Shown here: one piece after another, positions 47,029 to 59,747 of the stretch
How the letters are laid out: each line of letters opens with the position of its first letter
Position numbering within the stretch: the first letter of the stretch is position 1
NCBI GenBank assembly: GCA_973895155.1
Contig: OZ316897.1
Coordinates: forward strand, 4,960,001-5,024,000
DNA: 64,000 bases
Source: Marsupella aquatica
Lineage: Eukaryota > Marchantiophyta
Direction: 5' to 3'
The notes under the pieces: generated by a model
Database searches by the model: none
What the model saw: the letters and a program-made list of their open reading frames with translations, nothing else
Told to the model about the DNA's origin: nothing
Position numbers and translations under genes: made by a program

Positions 47029-48688
47029 GTGCAATTTCGGCCAATGACATTGTTAGTAGTCACAAGTGGGGTTTTAGATAGTGATTCTGACGAGGACTTA
47101 GTAGCCAGTCCTCCTCGACATGAAGTGACTACGCCATTGTTGTGGGATATGGAAGAGATGTATGAGGCCACAAAATGGACGAGGAGATACTCTGGTGTAA
47201 TTGGCACGATTGATTTGGATGATTTCATCCAGGAGTTTGATACATGGTATGATATGCAGACAATGCGTAATGCCACATTGTTCACACCTTTCATGGCTTG
47301 GAAAGGGTTGTTTCAGCATTTGGAGGGGCCACCCATGGATGACTTCCATGAGTTTCGAAAGGCTCATTTAGTGGATATTGAGGCATGGAGACAACATTGG
47401 TCACCAAACTATGTGTCCATCACTTATGGCACAAGTGCGGTTGCCCAACCCATTGCTATAGCTACGGCTTCCTCTAGTAGCACTAGCCAGAGTGGCACTC
47501 CATCAACATCCACCGCTACTCCTACTAGTGTGATTGTGGCTGGGAGTGGATCTGCGCCAACATTTAACCTTGTGATAAAGTTCTTTGAAGTATTAAAGTA
47601 GAACTACCAGGGTGTAAGAACCAATAAGTTGAAGGGTCTTCAGGAGTTCCAGCGCAAGACTGGAGAGAGCCTACGTGAGACATACACTCGTATGCAAAGA
47701 TTGATTACGGTCACACAAGGAGTGACAGAGGCCCAAGCGGTCCAATTTTGGTATGCAATTCTGGATAGGGAGTTGCGTCGTAGAGTGAGAGATGCCACTC
47801 TATTGAGGGATTCAGATCCCACATTGGCTATAGTTTTTGCACTTGCTGAGCGTATTGAGCTCAATATGGTGAATGAGAAGGTGGTGACTTCTGGATTTGC
47901 CAAGGAAGCACCAAAGGTTGCATTGACACCCACACTGCAACCTACTGCACGTAAGAGCCAGAGAGAAGCCTACAATACGGGAATCTACTAGTTAGAGACC
48001 TGTGCCTTCTTAACAACAATCAGGATGTTGGACTTGTGATGGGGATCATGCACAAAGATATTTCCCAGATAATAGGGGGCAAGGAGGGGCATCTACGCCT
48101 GATCAGCGACAATGTGATCATTGTGGAGTTTCTGGACACACCAAAGATAGGTGTTTTGTACTTCATCTTGAACTACGACGGGGAGGACCACATGTGTATG
48201 ATCAGGGAAGAGGAGGTAGAGGTGGTGGACGTGGTTGAGGCATGCCACATGCAGGAAGACAAGGAGGTGATGTTGCTCCTACCATTGCCACAGATCCTAA
48301 GGATGCAAAGATTGCTCAATTGGAGCAACAACTAGCTGCAATGGCTAGTTCTCAAGTTAGACCTATTGCTAGTGATGGGGCTTCTACATCCTATGGAGCT
48401 TCAACATCTTATGGAGCTGATGGAGATCTTGCCACCATGGGATTTATGTGTGGCACTGCGCATGTTGATGCATCAGCAGCTTTGACTCGAGGAGCAGCAA
48501 AAGCCCTTGAGCCACGAGGAGCAGTGGTAGAATTGGATCCACAAAGAGGGGATCTTCGTCGTCAAATGAAGCTTCCCCAATCGTTTACATTGTTAGAGGC
48601 AGTTCAAACTACCTCTATGAACCCGATTTGGACGAGGCTTTACACCATGCCAGGAAACAGGAGGTTTTTTTACAGATACGAGCGCTAG
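47029..48688 (+). pseudogene. G2 gag
   Basis: Same protein as G1 gag: LLWDMEEMYEATKWTRRYSG, TIDLDDFIQEFDTW, MAWKGLFQHLEGPPMDD, KTGESLRETYTRMQRLI, and a CX2CX4HX4C knuckle near 48,115-48,160 in another frame (CDHCGVSGHTKDRC). The KDAKIAQLEQQL coiled segment and a Gly/Ser/Tyr tail follow. A TAG at 47,599-47,601 and frameshifts near 48,000 and 48,230 break it. Capsid/nucleocapsid role by family knowledge. Confidence 0.75.
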
Positions 48689-48810
48689 TATTATTTATAC
48701 TGTCTAATACACTCATTCTCAATAAGCTTTGGTATATGATAATGCCGTTTGAAAACGACAAATTACTGACCAATTTAACATTAACTACATAATAGACACC
48801 TCTTTAAATA

Positions 48811-50277
48811 CTACCCTAAACTTTGTCGTTCCAACAAGAGATGTATTTCTCCAACGGTGAGTATAGGCTGACTCAACAATGTTGATTCTCGAAGGTCCAG
48901 TTTGAAAATATTCTTATAAATCCAATACAGATGTTTGCAAGGCAAGAAGGGTTTGCGGTGGGCATGACAACGATAGAAATCTTTGCAAGAACAGCACGGG
49001 AAGCAGCAAATCTGAACCCAATAGGCAATGACAGAGTGGTGACCAATGTGTGTTTGGATGCAAAATTGTTTGCCCCATCCATTTCCTGTTCCAACATCCA
49101 TGGAACAGATTATTTTCATTTCTTCTTTCTCAACTGCCTCAATCTTCAGATTATAGTGCAATTTAGTTAGATGCACTCTCTATAGGCACGTCCTCCCGTT
49201 TCGAGATAAATAGCGAATTGTCGACTGAAGTAGATTGATCATTTCCGGGAAAACATTGACATCGATTCAAAGATCTAGTCCACTTGGTGCATTTCTTACA
49301 CGATCACCTTCACCTCCGATCGATATTCCGTTGTCCTTCAGAAACTCTACCTCCGCAGTAGAAAGATTTGTAGTCAATGCAACGGGCAAGTGATCACAAG
49401 GAGGCGGAACATTCACCACACCTTTTCGAGGATGACTTCTGTAACAAACATTAGTCGGACAGAACCAGATAAGTTCTGGATGTGGTTCCCCTCTGAAAAT
49501 TTGCGCTGCTCGAACTGCGATACCAACGACTCTGTTTGACGTCCGGTAGCCTACTTTCTTCAATCGATTTCTATATTCGTCACGATCTCCATGTCCGCCA
49601 AGGGATCCATTGCACACTGGGCTAGCACCATGCTTCAAAGTTCTCCTAATATGCCGTGCTCCAGAAGGAACATTGTACTCCAACACGGACGGGGTTACTT
49701 CTTCAATAACATGTACTGGGGGCATGACTGGAGTTGCAGATGACCTCGTCTCCATCAGAGGAGGTGTCCGCTCTTCAAGACTAGCTGAAACATTGCTCTC
49801 TAAAATATTGATGACTACACTCTCTTGGGGACCTGGTTCAGAAGGAATCGCAGAGAATTCCGTTCTATTGAGATTTCTTCGCTTCAAACCTCAGGTGTTT
49901 GGGGTCGTAATGAGGATAGTGTCATGCCTGTGGGAATCCTGCGCAAACATATTTCCAGTAACATGTCCCTTCCTCTTTACTGACCGGGTATGTACATCCC
50001 CGTTCAAAGGGGAATTCCTTTCCAAATTGAATTCAACCGCATTGGAAAGGAAAAGGTTTGAAGCTTCTTCAAATAACCGCGGGGAACCCGCTAGATCTGC
50101 AGAGTGGAAAGCCAGCTCAAACATAGTTGGACCATTCCCTCTGTTCAATCCTCTCTTGTAAGCCTGTGACGCCGCCGGTACAGCGGGTATAAAAGGGGGC
50201 CGATCCTTTGTAGTGCACCAGTTCTTCAGTCCAGGCGCCAGCTTTGACCCCGACTCTCTCACTTTTTCCTTAGTCAC
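48811..50277 (-). pseudogene. SWIM transposase, copy A, C-terminal exons
   Basis: From 50,277: VTKEKVRESGSKLAPGLKNW and a GPTMFELAFHSADLAGSPRL segment. From 49,887: KRRNLNRTEF, CNGSLGGHGDRDEYRNRLKK, then RGEPHPELIWFCPTNVCYRS. The last exon, at about 49,060-48,830, carries the SWIM finger (PCCSCKDFYRCH, then PCKHLYWIYKN). SWIM fingers (CxC...CxH) bind zinc and DNA or protein and end many MULE/FAR1-type transposases. These are the missing end of the gene whose N-terminus lies at 61.8-59.8 kb. Copia and another unit are inserted in between. Small shifts at the exon joints may be real introns. Confidence 0.65.
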
Positions 50278-50317
50278 CTGCTATCTCCTCTGAATGTCGC
50301 ACACGATCCTTTCCAGT

Positions 50318-51856
50318 TCGGCCATATGATTATGGACTCAGAACCTGTCTATCAGAGGGCACTTGGCCGACTTATTAAAACATGCCAACCCATGCCGATA
50401 CAAGATTGAACGCAAATACGAGAGAGCCATCCGCCTAGCAAGACGACACCACTATCTCCTTAACTTTGATTACCCGTACCAGAGCAAGCTTTACCGACCT
50501 GGAGAAGTATCAAGGTACTTTTTTTATTTAGGCAAATACATCGGCTCCTAGGAAGCATTGCTTCGGCTTCCGGACGAGGTCTTCAATATCCCAGGCATGA
50601 TCGACTTGCAGCGGCACCACTTCGACCACATCCCCGCTCGGGTCTGGGCTCTCATCAACAGCGATTTCAACACTCTGCGGTCAACAGGGCCGTCTTCACT
50701 TGCTTCGGAAAACCTCCACTGGCACCTACAAAACTTCATGGCAACTCTACCATCAGTGACCAGTGCCGGCCAACCTGTGCCCGTACCTGCACCTACACCT
50801 CCTCGGCCTCAACCGAGCCGGTCCTCGCCATCGGTCCCACCACCTCTCCGAGTACGATCCGTGGTAAATGCGGTGAATATTAGCTCCGAAGACGAGGAGG
50901 CTCACCCTCCTCTGAATCGACGGCCGCGGGGTATGACTCAACAAGCGCCAAACAACCCAGCACCACTCCAGCAAGCCCGAGGGGATAATACGGTAACTCT
51001 AGCGGCCTCGGCACCAATACTCACGGTAGTCCCGCTACCACCACCTGACCGAGAGGATGGAGAGATGTCCCCCTCTTCTAGTCACCCCGGGAATCAGTCT
51101 CGGGGTAGGAAGAGGAAGGAGCCCGCAGCCGTATCCGGGTTGCCTTTGGCCACGGTTGCGGTAGCCAAGCTGACCATGCATTGCATGGGGGACAACATTC
51201 ACAAGAACATCCTCCACCCCAAGCATGCATGCTATCTGAAGACCCAAGGGTTTGAGCACCTTGCCTCTCTCCCTTGGAATGGAAGCAGGTACTATGGGCA
51301 GGATATGACGGAGTTCATTCAGAACTTCAACGAGGCCCGTCAACAAACCCGAGCGCACGGGAGAGTGATGTGTCTCAATGAGGCACGTCTGAAGATGATT
51401 TTTGGCTTACCCGAGGGGATAAACCGAGTAGAATCGCGGGCTCCTGGGGGCAAGGGAGCTAAATACCAGTCATCTAGCTTCCCGGCCGAGGGGGTAGTGG
51501 ACAATGGATTCTTAATGAGGACGTGCCTCATCCCGGAGGTAGCAGAATGCCTGGAGTTCCAGCGGTATGCCCTCCACATGATGGAACCCAGAGGAGAAAT
51601 ATCGGCCGCTCAGGTCATCCAGGTGGAGAACTATCGGCCCAGGAAGTGGGCGTCCTTCTTCGTCAAGAAGTTCCACGAGGAGATGGAGCGGAGAAGGAAG
51701 ACTTTGTACCTTGGCGGAAGGGCGTACTTCGCTAGCCACATCAAAATCATCATCAAGTGGTACTCTCATTTCGACCGCCGGAGCCTCCCACGTCTCAACG
51801 AGCCCGAGCTGACCCCACCAAAATGGGTGTTCCCAGCCCAGGTGAGGCGACCGTAG
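50318..51856 (+). pseudogene. T4 protein, N-terminal and globular part
   Basis: One frame with a TAG at 50,549-50,551 and another at 51,854-51,856. The globular domain matches T1's in order: EARLKMIFGLPEGI (T1 KVIAKVFGLPMGN), DNGFLMRTC (T1 KNGFFRNTC), RGEISAAQV (T1 RAEIGKAQV), and an aromatic block near the end. A Pro/Ser-rich linker precedes it (50,750-51,110). Identity to T1 is low, so these are two old branches of one family. No enzyme motif was seen. Confidence 0.55.
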
Positions 51857-51959
51857 CCTGAGGCCCAAAGTTTGTCAGCTGCAAGCCCTGCTACCCCGGC
51901 CCTGCAACCCACCGCTGTCGCCCTGCCAGGCATACCCATTGACGTTATCGCGACCTTAG

Positions 51960-52904
51960 ATGCAATCAATTGGGACAATGCAATCGAAGCCGGGGCCGGA
52001 TGAAGCCGTACCCGAAGCAGATGCCACGATAGCCGAGGGGATTCCGCCACCCCCCACGGTCCTGCAGGAGAACCGCCCGCCTCCAGTGGAACCAGCCCCT
52101 TTGACCGACTTACCTCAAGGGTTGGATATGTCCACTCCCACTCCCGCACGGGTTGGAGTCTGCCCGTGCCTGAATCCAGATGGACATAGTCTAGATCATC
52201 CGAAACTCTTTGCGTCGGGCACATTTCTGAACGGGTTGTTGGGAGATTTCTTGCAACAGATCTCTTGGGACACCGGGGAATACATGGCCCGGAGGGTGGC
52301 CTACTTCTTCAACCAGGAGTTGGTTGCGGCTGTAAGGGCAAGACATGCGCAGGCAGAGACAGCGCAGAGAATAGAGCGATATCGGGTTGAGTCTGCCTAC
52401 CTGAAGGACGAAGTGGCAACCCTGGAGGCTGAACTCCAGCGACTACGGCCTCAGGTAACGGCCACGGAGGACCAGGTCGCCAAGGCTAGAGCCCAAGCAA
52501 CATTAGCAGTAAAGTTCGGGCTCGGAAAGGACGTCGAGATCGCGCGGCTCTGGACCAAGATTGACGGTTTGCAGGGGCAAGCTGTCAATTGGCAAAAGGA
52601 TCTGGAGGAAGCTAACTCCAGGTCTCAGCGGGACACAGCCAAGATTGACGCCTTAAAGGCAGAGGTGGCGCGGCTTCAAGGAGAAGCCACGAAACAGGCC
52701 CAGTTGGTGGACAAGCTGACGAGCGACACCCAACAAGTGGAGGAGGCATGCCAGGAGGCCGCGGAAGAGATAGATGCGATGAAGCGAGAGAATGAATCTC
52801 TGCTAGACCAGGTCTAGCTACTCAAGCAGGACGCCGATAGGCTCAAAAGGCAGCGGGATAGCTGCTCCCACTCAGGCGGCTCTAGCAAGCATGCCAAGCA
52901 TTAG
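51960..52904 (+). pseudogene. T4 protein, coiled-coil C-terminal part
   Basis: After a frameshift near 51,960: a proline-rich stretch, a LFASGTFLNGLLGDF block, then a long heptad coiled coil from about 52,310 to 52,850 (RVESAYLKDEVATLEAEL and similar). A TAG interrupts at 52,815-52,817, and the frame then runs on to KHAKH and a stop. Same layout as the T1 protein end. Confidence 0.6.
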
Positions 52905-53119
52905 CGGTGGAGTACAATTAAAATAGAGTTAGGAGTAGCTAAATTAGGCTATAGGGACAAGCACCTGCCCTAGTTAAAGCAGCACTGCCATGCTGTACAA
53001 CCTACATAGATTAGGATCTTCTAATAAGACAAGCCGTTTTCCAGCCTGACAGCCAACTTAGTTAGGAACTTAGTTAGCGAATCTTCGGGTGTGAGGGCAC
53101 TCCGTTCCTCGGCCCTTAG

Positions 53120-53200
53120 TATTTAGTGCACCCCTCAGTAGAGGCAGGGGGGGTTTTTAGTCTCAGTGTTGGACATCCGCGGTATGTGCGGGGAGTCCCG
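53120..53200 (+). promoter_or_regulatory. TATA-like box, hairpin and GGGGAGTCCCG in T4
   Basis: TATTTAG at about 53,120, a CCTC/GAGG stem with a 4-nt loop at 53,133-53,144, a G tract, then GGGGAGTCCCG at 53,190-53,200. Same order as in three other blocks of the window. Confidence 0.45.
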
Positions 53201-53779
53201 ACCTCTGGAAGTGAAAGAGTACCAAGGGGAGGGTGTAGGACTAAGCTTGCTGGGCGAGTGCGGAGCCGGGCTCCGTTGTAGTGTACACCCTCAGCCTCGG
53301 ACCTACTCATTCCAGAGCTTTTGGGTCAACTAAGTGTACGCATATGTCTCCTATGTAGTAAAATCCTTTCCCATTATTTCTTTCATGTAAATCGAGATTG
53401 TATGCTTGTGTGTATGTATATGTGTGAATCTCGTGTATAGGTGCCAACGCTTGGCCAAACGCACTACCCAAGTCGTGCACGGGGTGCAGCTTGCGGGTAA
53501 GTGGTTGCGAGCCCGGGTTGAGTACCCATACCATCAAATCCGGATCAAAGGCTAACAACACAAAGGCTTAGAAGCCCGTAAGCTGGGGTCAATCCTGCTA
53601 TCAACTGAGGTACGTTCCAGCGGCGGAACACAAACCATACCTAAGAGGTGTCCGTAGATGACAATAGGCGCACTTAGCGCTAGTTTATGTGAGTTAGGTG
53701 CATTCCGTGCCTCCCTCCCTGCCCAAACCCTCATATTGACAAAGGATGTGCCTGTCTAAGCCAAAGCCCGGGTTAAGGC

Positions 53780-54050
53780 CTAGGCTGACGACGTGACAAA
53801 GCCGTATAGGCTGCAATTTGAGAGATTGCTCTGTTCTAGTCGGTTTCACACCCTTCAAAGACTTCAACCTTCTTCTTCGTTTGCCAGGCAATCATCGACG
53901 CGTGAGACGACTCGGATCCACCACAATTTGGAATTATTGCCGCTTCTTCTGCACTCTTGCTCTGCAAAATTCACCCGACAAGGTTAGATTTAGGAATTGA
54001 ATAGCGCCAGGCGCTAGCCAATGAACACATAGAAATAATAGCAGATGTAA
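53780..54050 (-). pseudogene. SWIM transposase, copy A, internal exon and intron
   Basis: The minus strand has an acceptor-like TTTTGCAG near 53,970 followed by a short basic coding stretch (SGNNSKLWWIRVVSRVDD, or RRRLKSLKGVKPTRTEQS in another frame). This would link the core exon to the VTKEKVRESG exon. The palindrome at 54,002-54,016 lies in the upstream intron. Assignment is by position only. Confidence 0.4.
54002..54016. repeat. 15-bp palindrome, left of Copia
   Basis: Exact TAGCGCCAGGCGCTA in a segment that is repeated on the far side of the Copia element (59,759). Confidence 0.9.
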
Positions 54051-54052
54051 TC

Positions 54053-54057
54053 ACTTT
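54053..54057. repeat. Left target-site duplication of Copia
   Basis: ACTTT, repeated at 59,741-59,745. Confidence 0.85.
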
Positions 54058-54238
54058 TGTTATAATGGATGACCTAACCCTAGTTACTTAGCTTAACCCT
54101 AGTGTACAGGAGTTAAGGTAGTTACCATAACCGCCAACACTTGTACTATATATGGAGTGGTCTTTACTCCCTAACGTAATGAGAAGGTAGTGAGCTTGCT
54201 GGTGTATGAGTATCCAAGATTATGTTTGTTCCTTAATA
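54058..54238 (+). repeat. Copia 5' LTR
   Basis: 181 bp. CTATATATGG at about 54,147 is a plausible TATA box. The sequence after it (CGTTATCAGCATGACC) is a likely primer-binding region. Confidence 0.9.
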
Positions 54239-54620
54239 CGTTATCAGCATGACCTCCCAACAGAGCTTTTACTTTCCAATGATTCAGAATGGCTATGGCT
54301 GTCCCTGAACATAGCTTCTGAATTATTTTAGCGAATAGTGGATCGCATGGTACAATTTCCTTTTGTCGTTTCCTCCAGAAACACCGACTCCCACACTCCA
54401 ACAACGGCCCGGGTGTAACATCGTGAGCGGTCAATCAAGACAACAATTCCAGGCTCGGATTGACGCGAACACGAATAGAGATTGAGAATCGACCAGGGAA
54501 GTTTCCCGATCACTTACACACATAGATTATAAGTCAAGAATCCAATACAGATTTCCGTAGAATCTTTCCTATCTAGACTGTCCTAATTCCAATAACCACC
54601 AATCAACGAAGGATAACACG

Positions 54621-57600
54621 ATGAATTCCATAGAGAAACTACAATTCAAGGCACTAGCAATCGATGGTGCAAATTATTTATCCTGGTCCTTGGACGTTGA
54701 GGCATCCCTTTCATCCAAAGACCTCCAGGACGCGATACTAACTGATACTGGATTGACCCTACAGCAAAAAGCATGGGCCCTAGTATTCATTCGACACCAC
54801 CTCGCCGAACCGCTAAAGATCCAATACTTAAATCAATTCAATCCACGAGTCCTATGGGAAGACCTGCAACTCAGGTTTGACCACATGCGCCTGGTCTCAC
54901 TCCCCGCAGCTCGCCATGACTGGATTAATCTGCGGGTGCAGGATCACACGACTATCGCCAAATACAATGGCAAACTCTTCAGAATAACCTCCCAACTCGC
55001 GCTATGCGGCCATCCGGTTGGAGACGATGAGCAAATTGAACGCACCCTCTCCACATTTGCCCCAAGAAACCTTCTCCTGGCAGCTCAGTACCACAACATG
55101 GAATTCACCAGATATTCAGAGCTCATCGCCCAAATGTTACTGGCCGAGAAGCACCAATTGCTGCTCCTTGAGAACGCCAAAACACGCCCACCTGGAATCG
55201 CTGCCCCCCCACCACAACCCGAAGCTAATTTCAACAGATCCAACGCAAGAGCAAGAGGACGTGGATGAGGAAATTTTAGAGGGAGAGGCCGAAACCCAAG
55301 CCAAGGAGGGAGGGGATATGGCCAACCGGAAAGGGAAGGCCAGAATTCCATAAACCAACCTCGCGGAGGCGCATATCAAGGAAGAGGCCGCAACGGAAAC
55401 TGGGGCAGAGGATCGAATAACTGGCAAAGAGACAGAAGCAATCCAGTAGAATGCTTCAGGTGTGGCACCAAAGGGCATTTACAAAGAGATTGCAGGGCGC
55501 CCGCACATCTAGTGACACTATACAAACAAAGCCTGGAGATCCCAAGAAATGAAGCACACAGAAATTACATGGAGACCACAGAAGACATAGCAGCTTACAT
55601 TCAAGACCCCGCGGCACCTGAGGTACACACCGCCCAATTGGGGTCACACCCATTACCACCGGACGATCACAACAACTGCATCATCGACAACGGTACTTCT
55701 CACTCCATACTACGCAATAAAGAATACTTTACCACAATTACACCCTCACATAGGTCTATGACCACAATCACCGGATCCAACTATATCGAAGAAGGCCTCC
55801 ACATCCTAGAAAACACTACATCAGGGCCCATAATCCGAGAGATCTTACCAATATTCCCACCAGGGTTATACATTACCCGCATTTATGCATTCCATACCGA
55901 AAGCACCACCCTGACTGCCACACAGCTATGGCACAACCGCCTAGGACACCCTGGTACAAATATGTACCACAACATTCTAAAGGACACAGTTGGAATACCC
56001 CATGACGTGCACCCCTCAGCTGCTAGCAGACCATGTCTAGCCTGCTCCCAAGGAAAAATGGTGACCCGCCCATCACCATCTAAAACCATCTACACCATCC
56101 CACAATTCCTTGAAAGACTGCACGCAGATGTCTGCGGGCCTATAGATCCGCCCTCTGGCCCCTTCCGTTACTTCCTCGTCATTATAGACGCTTCAACAAA
56201 GTGGTCTCAGGTCTCCCTGCTCTCCACCAGGAACCTGGTGTTTTCCAGAATCCTGTCACACATACTCACTTTAAAACATCAATTCTCGGATAATCCAATT
56301 AAAACCCTCAGAGTCGATAATGTCGGGGAATTTACTTCCAAAACCTTTGACGATTTCTGTGAAACTGCAGGAATCATGACCGAGTATTCTGTACCCCATG
56401 TCCACTTTCAAAATGGAATAGTAGAGTCGGTCATTAAACGACTACAGATGGTGGCCAGACCACTATTGATGCAATCCAACTTACCATCCGTTGCTTGGGG
56501 GCATGCCATCCTTCACGCGGTAGCCCTACTTCGATACAGACCATCCTCATTCAACACTAAGTCTCCTAATTTTTTGGCCTACGGCTTGCCACCCAATATC
56601 TCACACTTAAGGACATTTGGCTGCTTGGCCTTAGTACCTATATTAGGCCCCAAACGAACTAAAATGGGCCCACAACGGCAGAAAGGCATCTATGTCGGCT
56701 TCGACTCCTCATCAATAATCAGATACCTGGAACCTCTAACATCAGACGTATTTAAAGCTCGTTTCCAGGACTGTACATTCTTTGAAACCGAATTCCCAGG
56801 ACTCACTAACCAAGCAGGCATGGGTGCTATGAGCGGAAAAGAACTACAATGGCTTATAGCCCACCCACTTACCAACGACCACCGAACAAGAGAGGCGGAC
56901 GAGGGAGTTCAACGGGTCTTATACTTACAACAAATGTTGTTGAAACTCCCAGATGCATTCAATGATGCTGCCACTGTCACTCGTTCGCATATTGAAGCAG
57001 CGAACACCCCAGCTTGAATCCAGCTAACCAAGACACCGGCAACCGATACCGCTGCCAGACCCAAGAGAGGTCGCCCCCTGGGATCAAGGGACTCCCAGCC
57101 GAGACAAAGGCGGACCACCAACATACAGCCACCTGCCAGATCACTAACAGAGACACCATCACAGGTACATGCTGAGAATGACAAAATTACAATCAATTAC
57201 ATGCACACTGGCAAGACACTGAAGTGCAACCAGCAGCAGGTAGACGATACATTTGCTTTTCAAATTTCAGAGGACATAACTAATGATACACCAGACCCTA
57301 TCACCGTTGCAGAGGCCCAATCCAGATCAGATTGGCCTCAATGGGAGATCGCTATTAACTCCAAACTAGACTCTCTCATAAAACGAAAGGTCTTTGGGCC
57401 TATTATACCTGCACCCACAGGAACCCACCTCACGGGCTATAAATTCACCTTTGTCAGAAAACGCAATGCCAAAGGCGAAGTAATCAGGCACAAAGCTCGC
57501 CTAGTGGCGAAGGGCTATACCCAGATCCTCGGCCGGGACTTTGACCAAACGTACTCACAAATCATGGATTCAATCACCTACAGATATCTTATCGCATTTG

Positions 57601-59054
57601 CATTACAGAAGAAACTAGTCATGCATATACTTGATGTGATCACAGCCTATCTCTATGGTGTTTTGGACACCACCATATACATGAAGGCACCCCCGAAACT
57701 GATACAGAGATTAAAGTTCCACATTGAGGGGGAGAAAACCGGTACTAAAACCACAGGTCTACAACCTGGCGCACAGAAAATCCGCCCTATAGGGGATTCC
57801 AATGCAATGATAAAGAAATCAGGACCTCATGTCCCAAGACAGCACGACGTGCTTCACACACCTGAACAGAGGCATCTAATTTCCTCACTGCCTCAGTCTG
57901 CTACACAGACGACTAAAAGAAAACCAGACCTTGCCGTCCAAGTGCTTCGGTCTATGTACGGCCTGAAGCAAAGTGGACGCAACTAGTATCAACGGTTCAA
58001 AACCGAAATGCTCACATTGGATTTCGTCAACAACGACATTGCGCCCTACTTATTTATTAAACAGGAAGGAACCAAGTTCGTGATCATCGCAATATATGTA
58101 GACGACATCAGCATTTTCGGCACACCAACCACCACAGCAAAAACCATCGACATCCTGAAGTAGACCTTCGAGATGAGGGACATCGGAGCTCCCACTTATT
58201 GTTTAGGCCTGCAATTCAACTACTTACCAAACGGAATCCTCATCAACCAATCAACATATACGGAAAAGGTCCTACAACAATTCAACATGGATTCCTGTCA
58301 CCCGGCGAGCACCCCGATGGATCTAAGATCGTCAGACGCCAAGAAAGACACATTCAGAAGACGCACAGAAGTAGAACCGACATTAGGACCAGAGAAGCCC
58401 TACTTATCGGCCATTGGTGCACTCATGTACCTCGCCACACAGTCTCGCCCCAACATCTCCTTCGCCGTAAACCTACTGGCCCGCCACAGTGCAACACCCA
58501 CAATCTGCCACTGGAATGGCGTCAAGCATATTTTCCGCTACCTTCGTGGCACCACCGACATGGGGCTATTGTTCTCCAAGAAATCAGCAAATACACTGGC
58601 TGGATACGCTGACGCCGGGTATCTCTCAGACCCTGATGACTCGAAGTCCCAAACCAGGTATGTATTCCTCCAAGGGGGCACGGCAATATCATGGCGAAGC
58701 TGCAAACAAACACTTACAGCAACGTCCTCCAACCATGCATAGATAATAGCGCTATACGAAGCTACAAGGGAGTGCATCTGGCTCAGACATCTAATCAATC
58801 ACATCCAGAAACACAGTGGCAGACAACTCATCGATAAACCAACGATCATCTACAAAGATGACCGCCCCTGCATCGACCAAATCGCCAAAGGATTCATAAA
58901 AGGTGATCGCATTAAGCACATAGCCCCTAAATTCTTTTACACTCATGAGAAACATGGCAAAAAAGTTGACGTGCAATGGATCCCGAGTAAAGATAACAAA
59001 GCAGACTTATTCACTAAACCCCTTCCACCAGCGCTCCACCGCGAACACACATAG
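54621..59054 (+). pseudogene. Copia gag-pol polyprotein with five in-frame stops
   Basis: One frame from the ATG at 54,621 to the TAG at 59,052. Gag has a UBN2-like region and an RG-rich stretch. The zinc knuckle is CFRCGTKGHLQRDC (near 55,460). The protease block is IIDNGTSHSIL. The GAG-pre-integrase block is LWHNRLGHPG. The integrase has HADVCGP, RVDNVGEFTS and NGIVESVIKR (the D, D, E set). RT has HKARLVAKGYTQ, DVITAYLYG, MYGLKQS and YVDDI. RNase H has GYADAGY, and the tail NKADLFTKPLP. Stops are at 55,266 (TGA), 57,015 (TGA), 57,984 (TAG), 58,161 (TAG) and 58,740 (TAG). All catalytic motifs remain, so the decay is young, by point changes only. Confidence 0.9.
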
Positions 59055-59559
59055 GGCATAGGAATGCGGAGTATGCCACTATACTTAAAGAAATTGACTA
59101 AGACCCACCCCGAAACGATATCGATCACTTCCCCATCCACGATGACTCGAGCTTCCACGATCGATGTAGACAACGGGCAACTCCAAAGCTCCACCATCAA
59201 CTATGTGACATCACGATTCAAACCACGCTGAACTCCACTGCGACAACTGCGGATGAGACATGACACTCAATTAGAACATCGACCTTGACTTAGGTCCTTC
59301 GTTGCTCTACAAACTCACTGTAGCACTCACGAGGAGTATACACTCCGTATAACGAGTAATTTTTTTTACTTTACATAGCGTACACCTTTTTTTTAATGGC
59401 ACCAACCATATCATAGTAGTGGCACTCTTTCCAGGAGTGAAGCCTGGTTTTAAGGAGACCATACTAGTGTTGGGCCACACAAAAGGATTACAATTCTAGA
59501 GTTAGCTCCCTCACAATTGTGATTGTATGCAACATAGCCAGCATCCAACCAAGGGGGAG

Positions 59560-59740
59560 TGTTATAACGGATGACCTAACCCTAGTTACCTAGCTTAACC
59601 CTAGTGTATAGGAGTTAAGGTAGTTACCATAACCGCCAACACTTGTACTATATATGGAGTGGTCTTTACTCCCTAACGTAATGAGAAGGTAGTGAGCTTG
59701 CTGGTGTATGAGTATCCAAGATTATGTTTGTTCCTTAATA
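59560..59740 (+). repeat. Copia 3' LTR
   Basis: 181 bp, about 98% identical to the 5' LTR, preceded by AAGGGGGAG and followed by the ACTTT target copy at 59,741-59,745. Confidence 0.92.
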
Positions 59741-59747
59741 ACTTTGA

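Larger units (their letters stand above)
45503..48690 (+). mobile_element. Ty3/Gypsy copy G2, LTR plus gag, truncated
   Basis: It starts TGTCACACC, as G1 does, inside the copy B transposase. A long non-coding LTR/leader (45,503 to about 46,990) is followed by gag (47,029-48,688), after which the element stops abruptly at about 48,690. No protease, methyltransferase or RT follows. Same family as G1 but in the opposite orientation. Confidence 0.7.
50300..53860 (+). mobile_element. Unit T4 carrying a T1-like protein, inserted in copy A transposase
   Basis: It separates two parts of the copy A transposase. It contains a protein gene (50,318-52,904) distantly related to that of T1. A 3' block at 53,100-53,640 follows with a TATA-like box, hairpin, purine tract, GGGGAGTCCCG (53,190-53,200) and a ACACAAACCATACCTA block. 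The ends and target duplication are not resolved. Confidence 0.55.
54058..59740 (+). mobile_element. Ty1/Copia element with 181-bp LTRs
   Basis: Two 181-bp LTRs (54,058-54,238 and 59,560-59,740) differ at about three positions, so the insertion is fairly recent. The ends are TGTTATAA...CCTTAATA, and ACTTT flanks both sides. The internal region is a single gag-pol frame in the Copia order (protease, integrase, RT, RNase H), with five in-frame stops and no frameshift. AAGGGGGAG directly precedes the 3' LTR (polypurine tract). The element is inserted in a tandemly repeated intron segment of the copy A transposase. Confidence 0.93.

Noticed and set aside
48680-48695. Half palindrome GAGCGCTAGTA at the G2 end
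   Set aside because: Only one arm is present, so it was left out of the count.
53650-53685. Further palindrome copy (AGGCGC...AGCGCTAG)
   Set aside because: Half sites are in the wrong arrangement and spacing; not counted.
50300-53860. Target duplication GTCAC/GTGAC for T4
   Set aside because: The two words are inverse complements, not direct repeats, so they do not show a target duplication.
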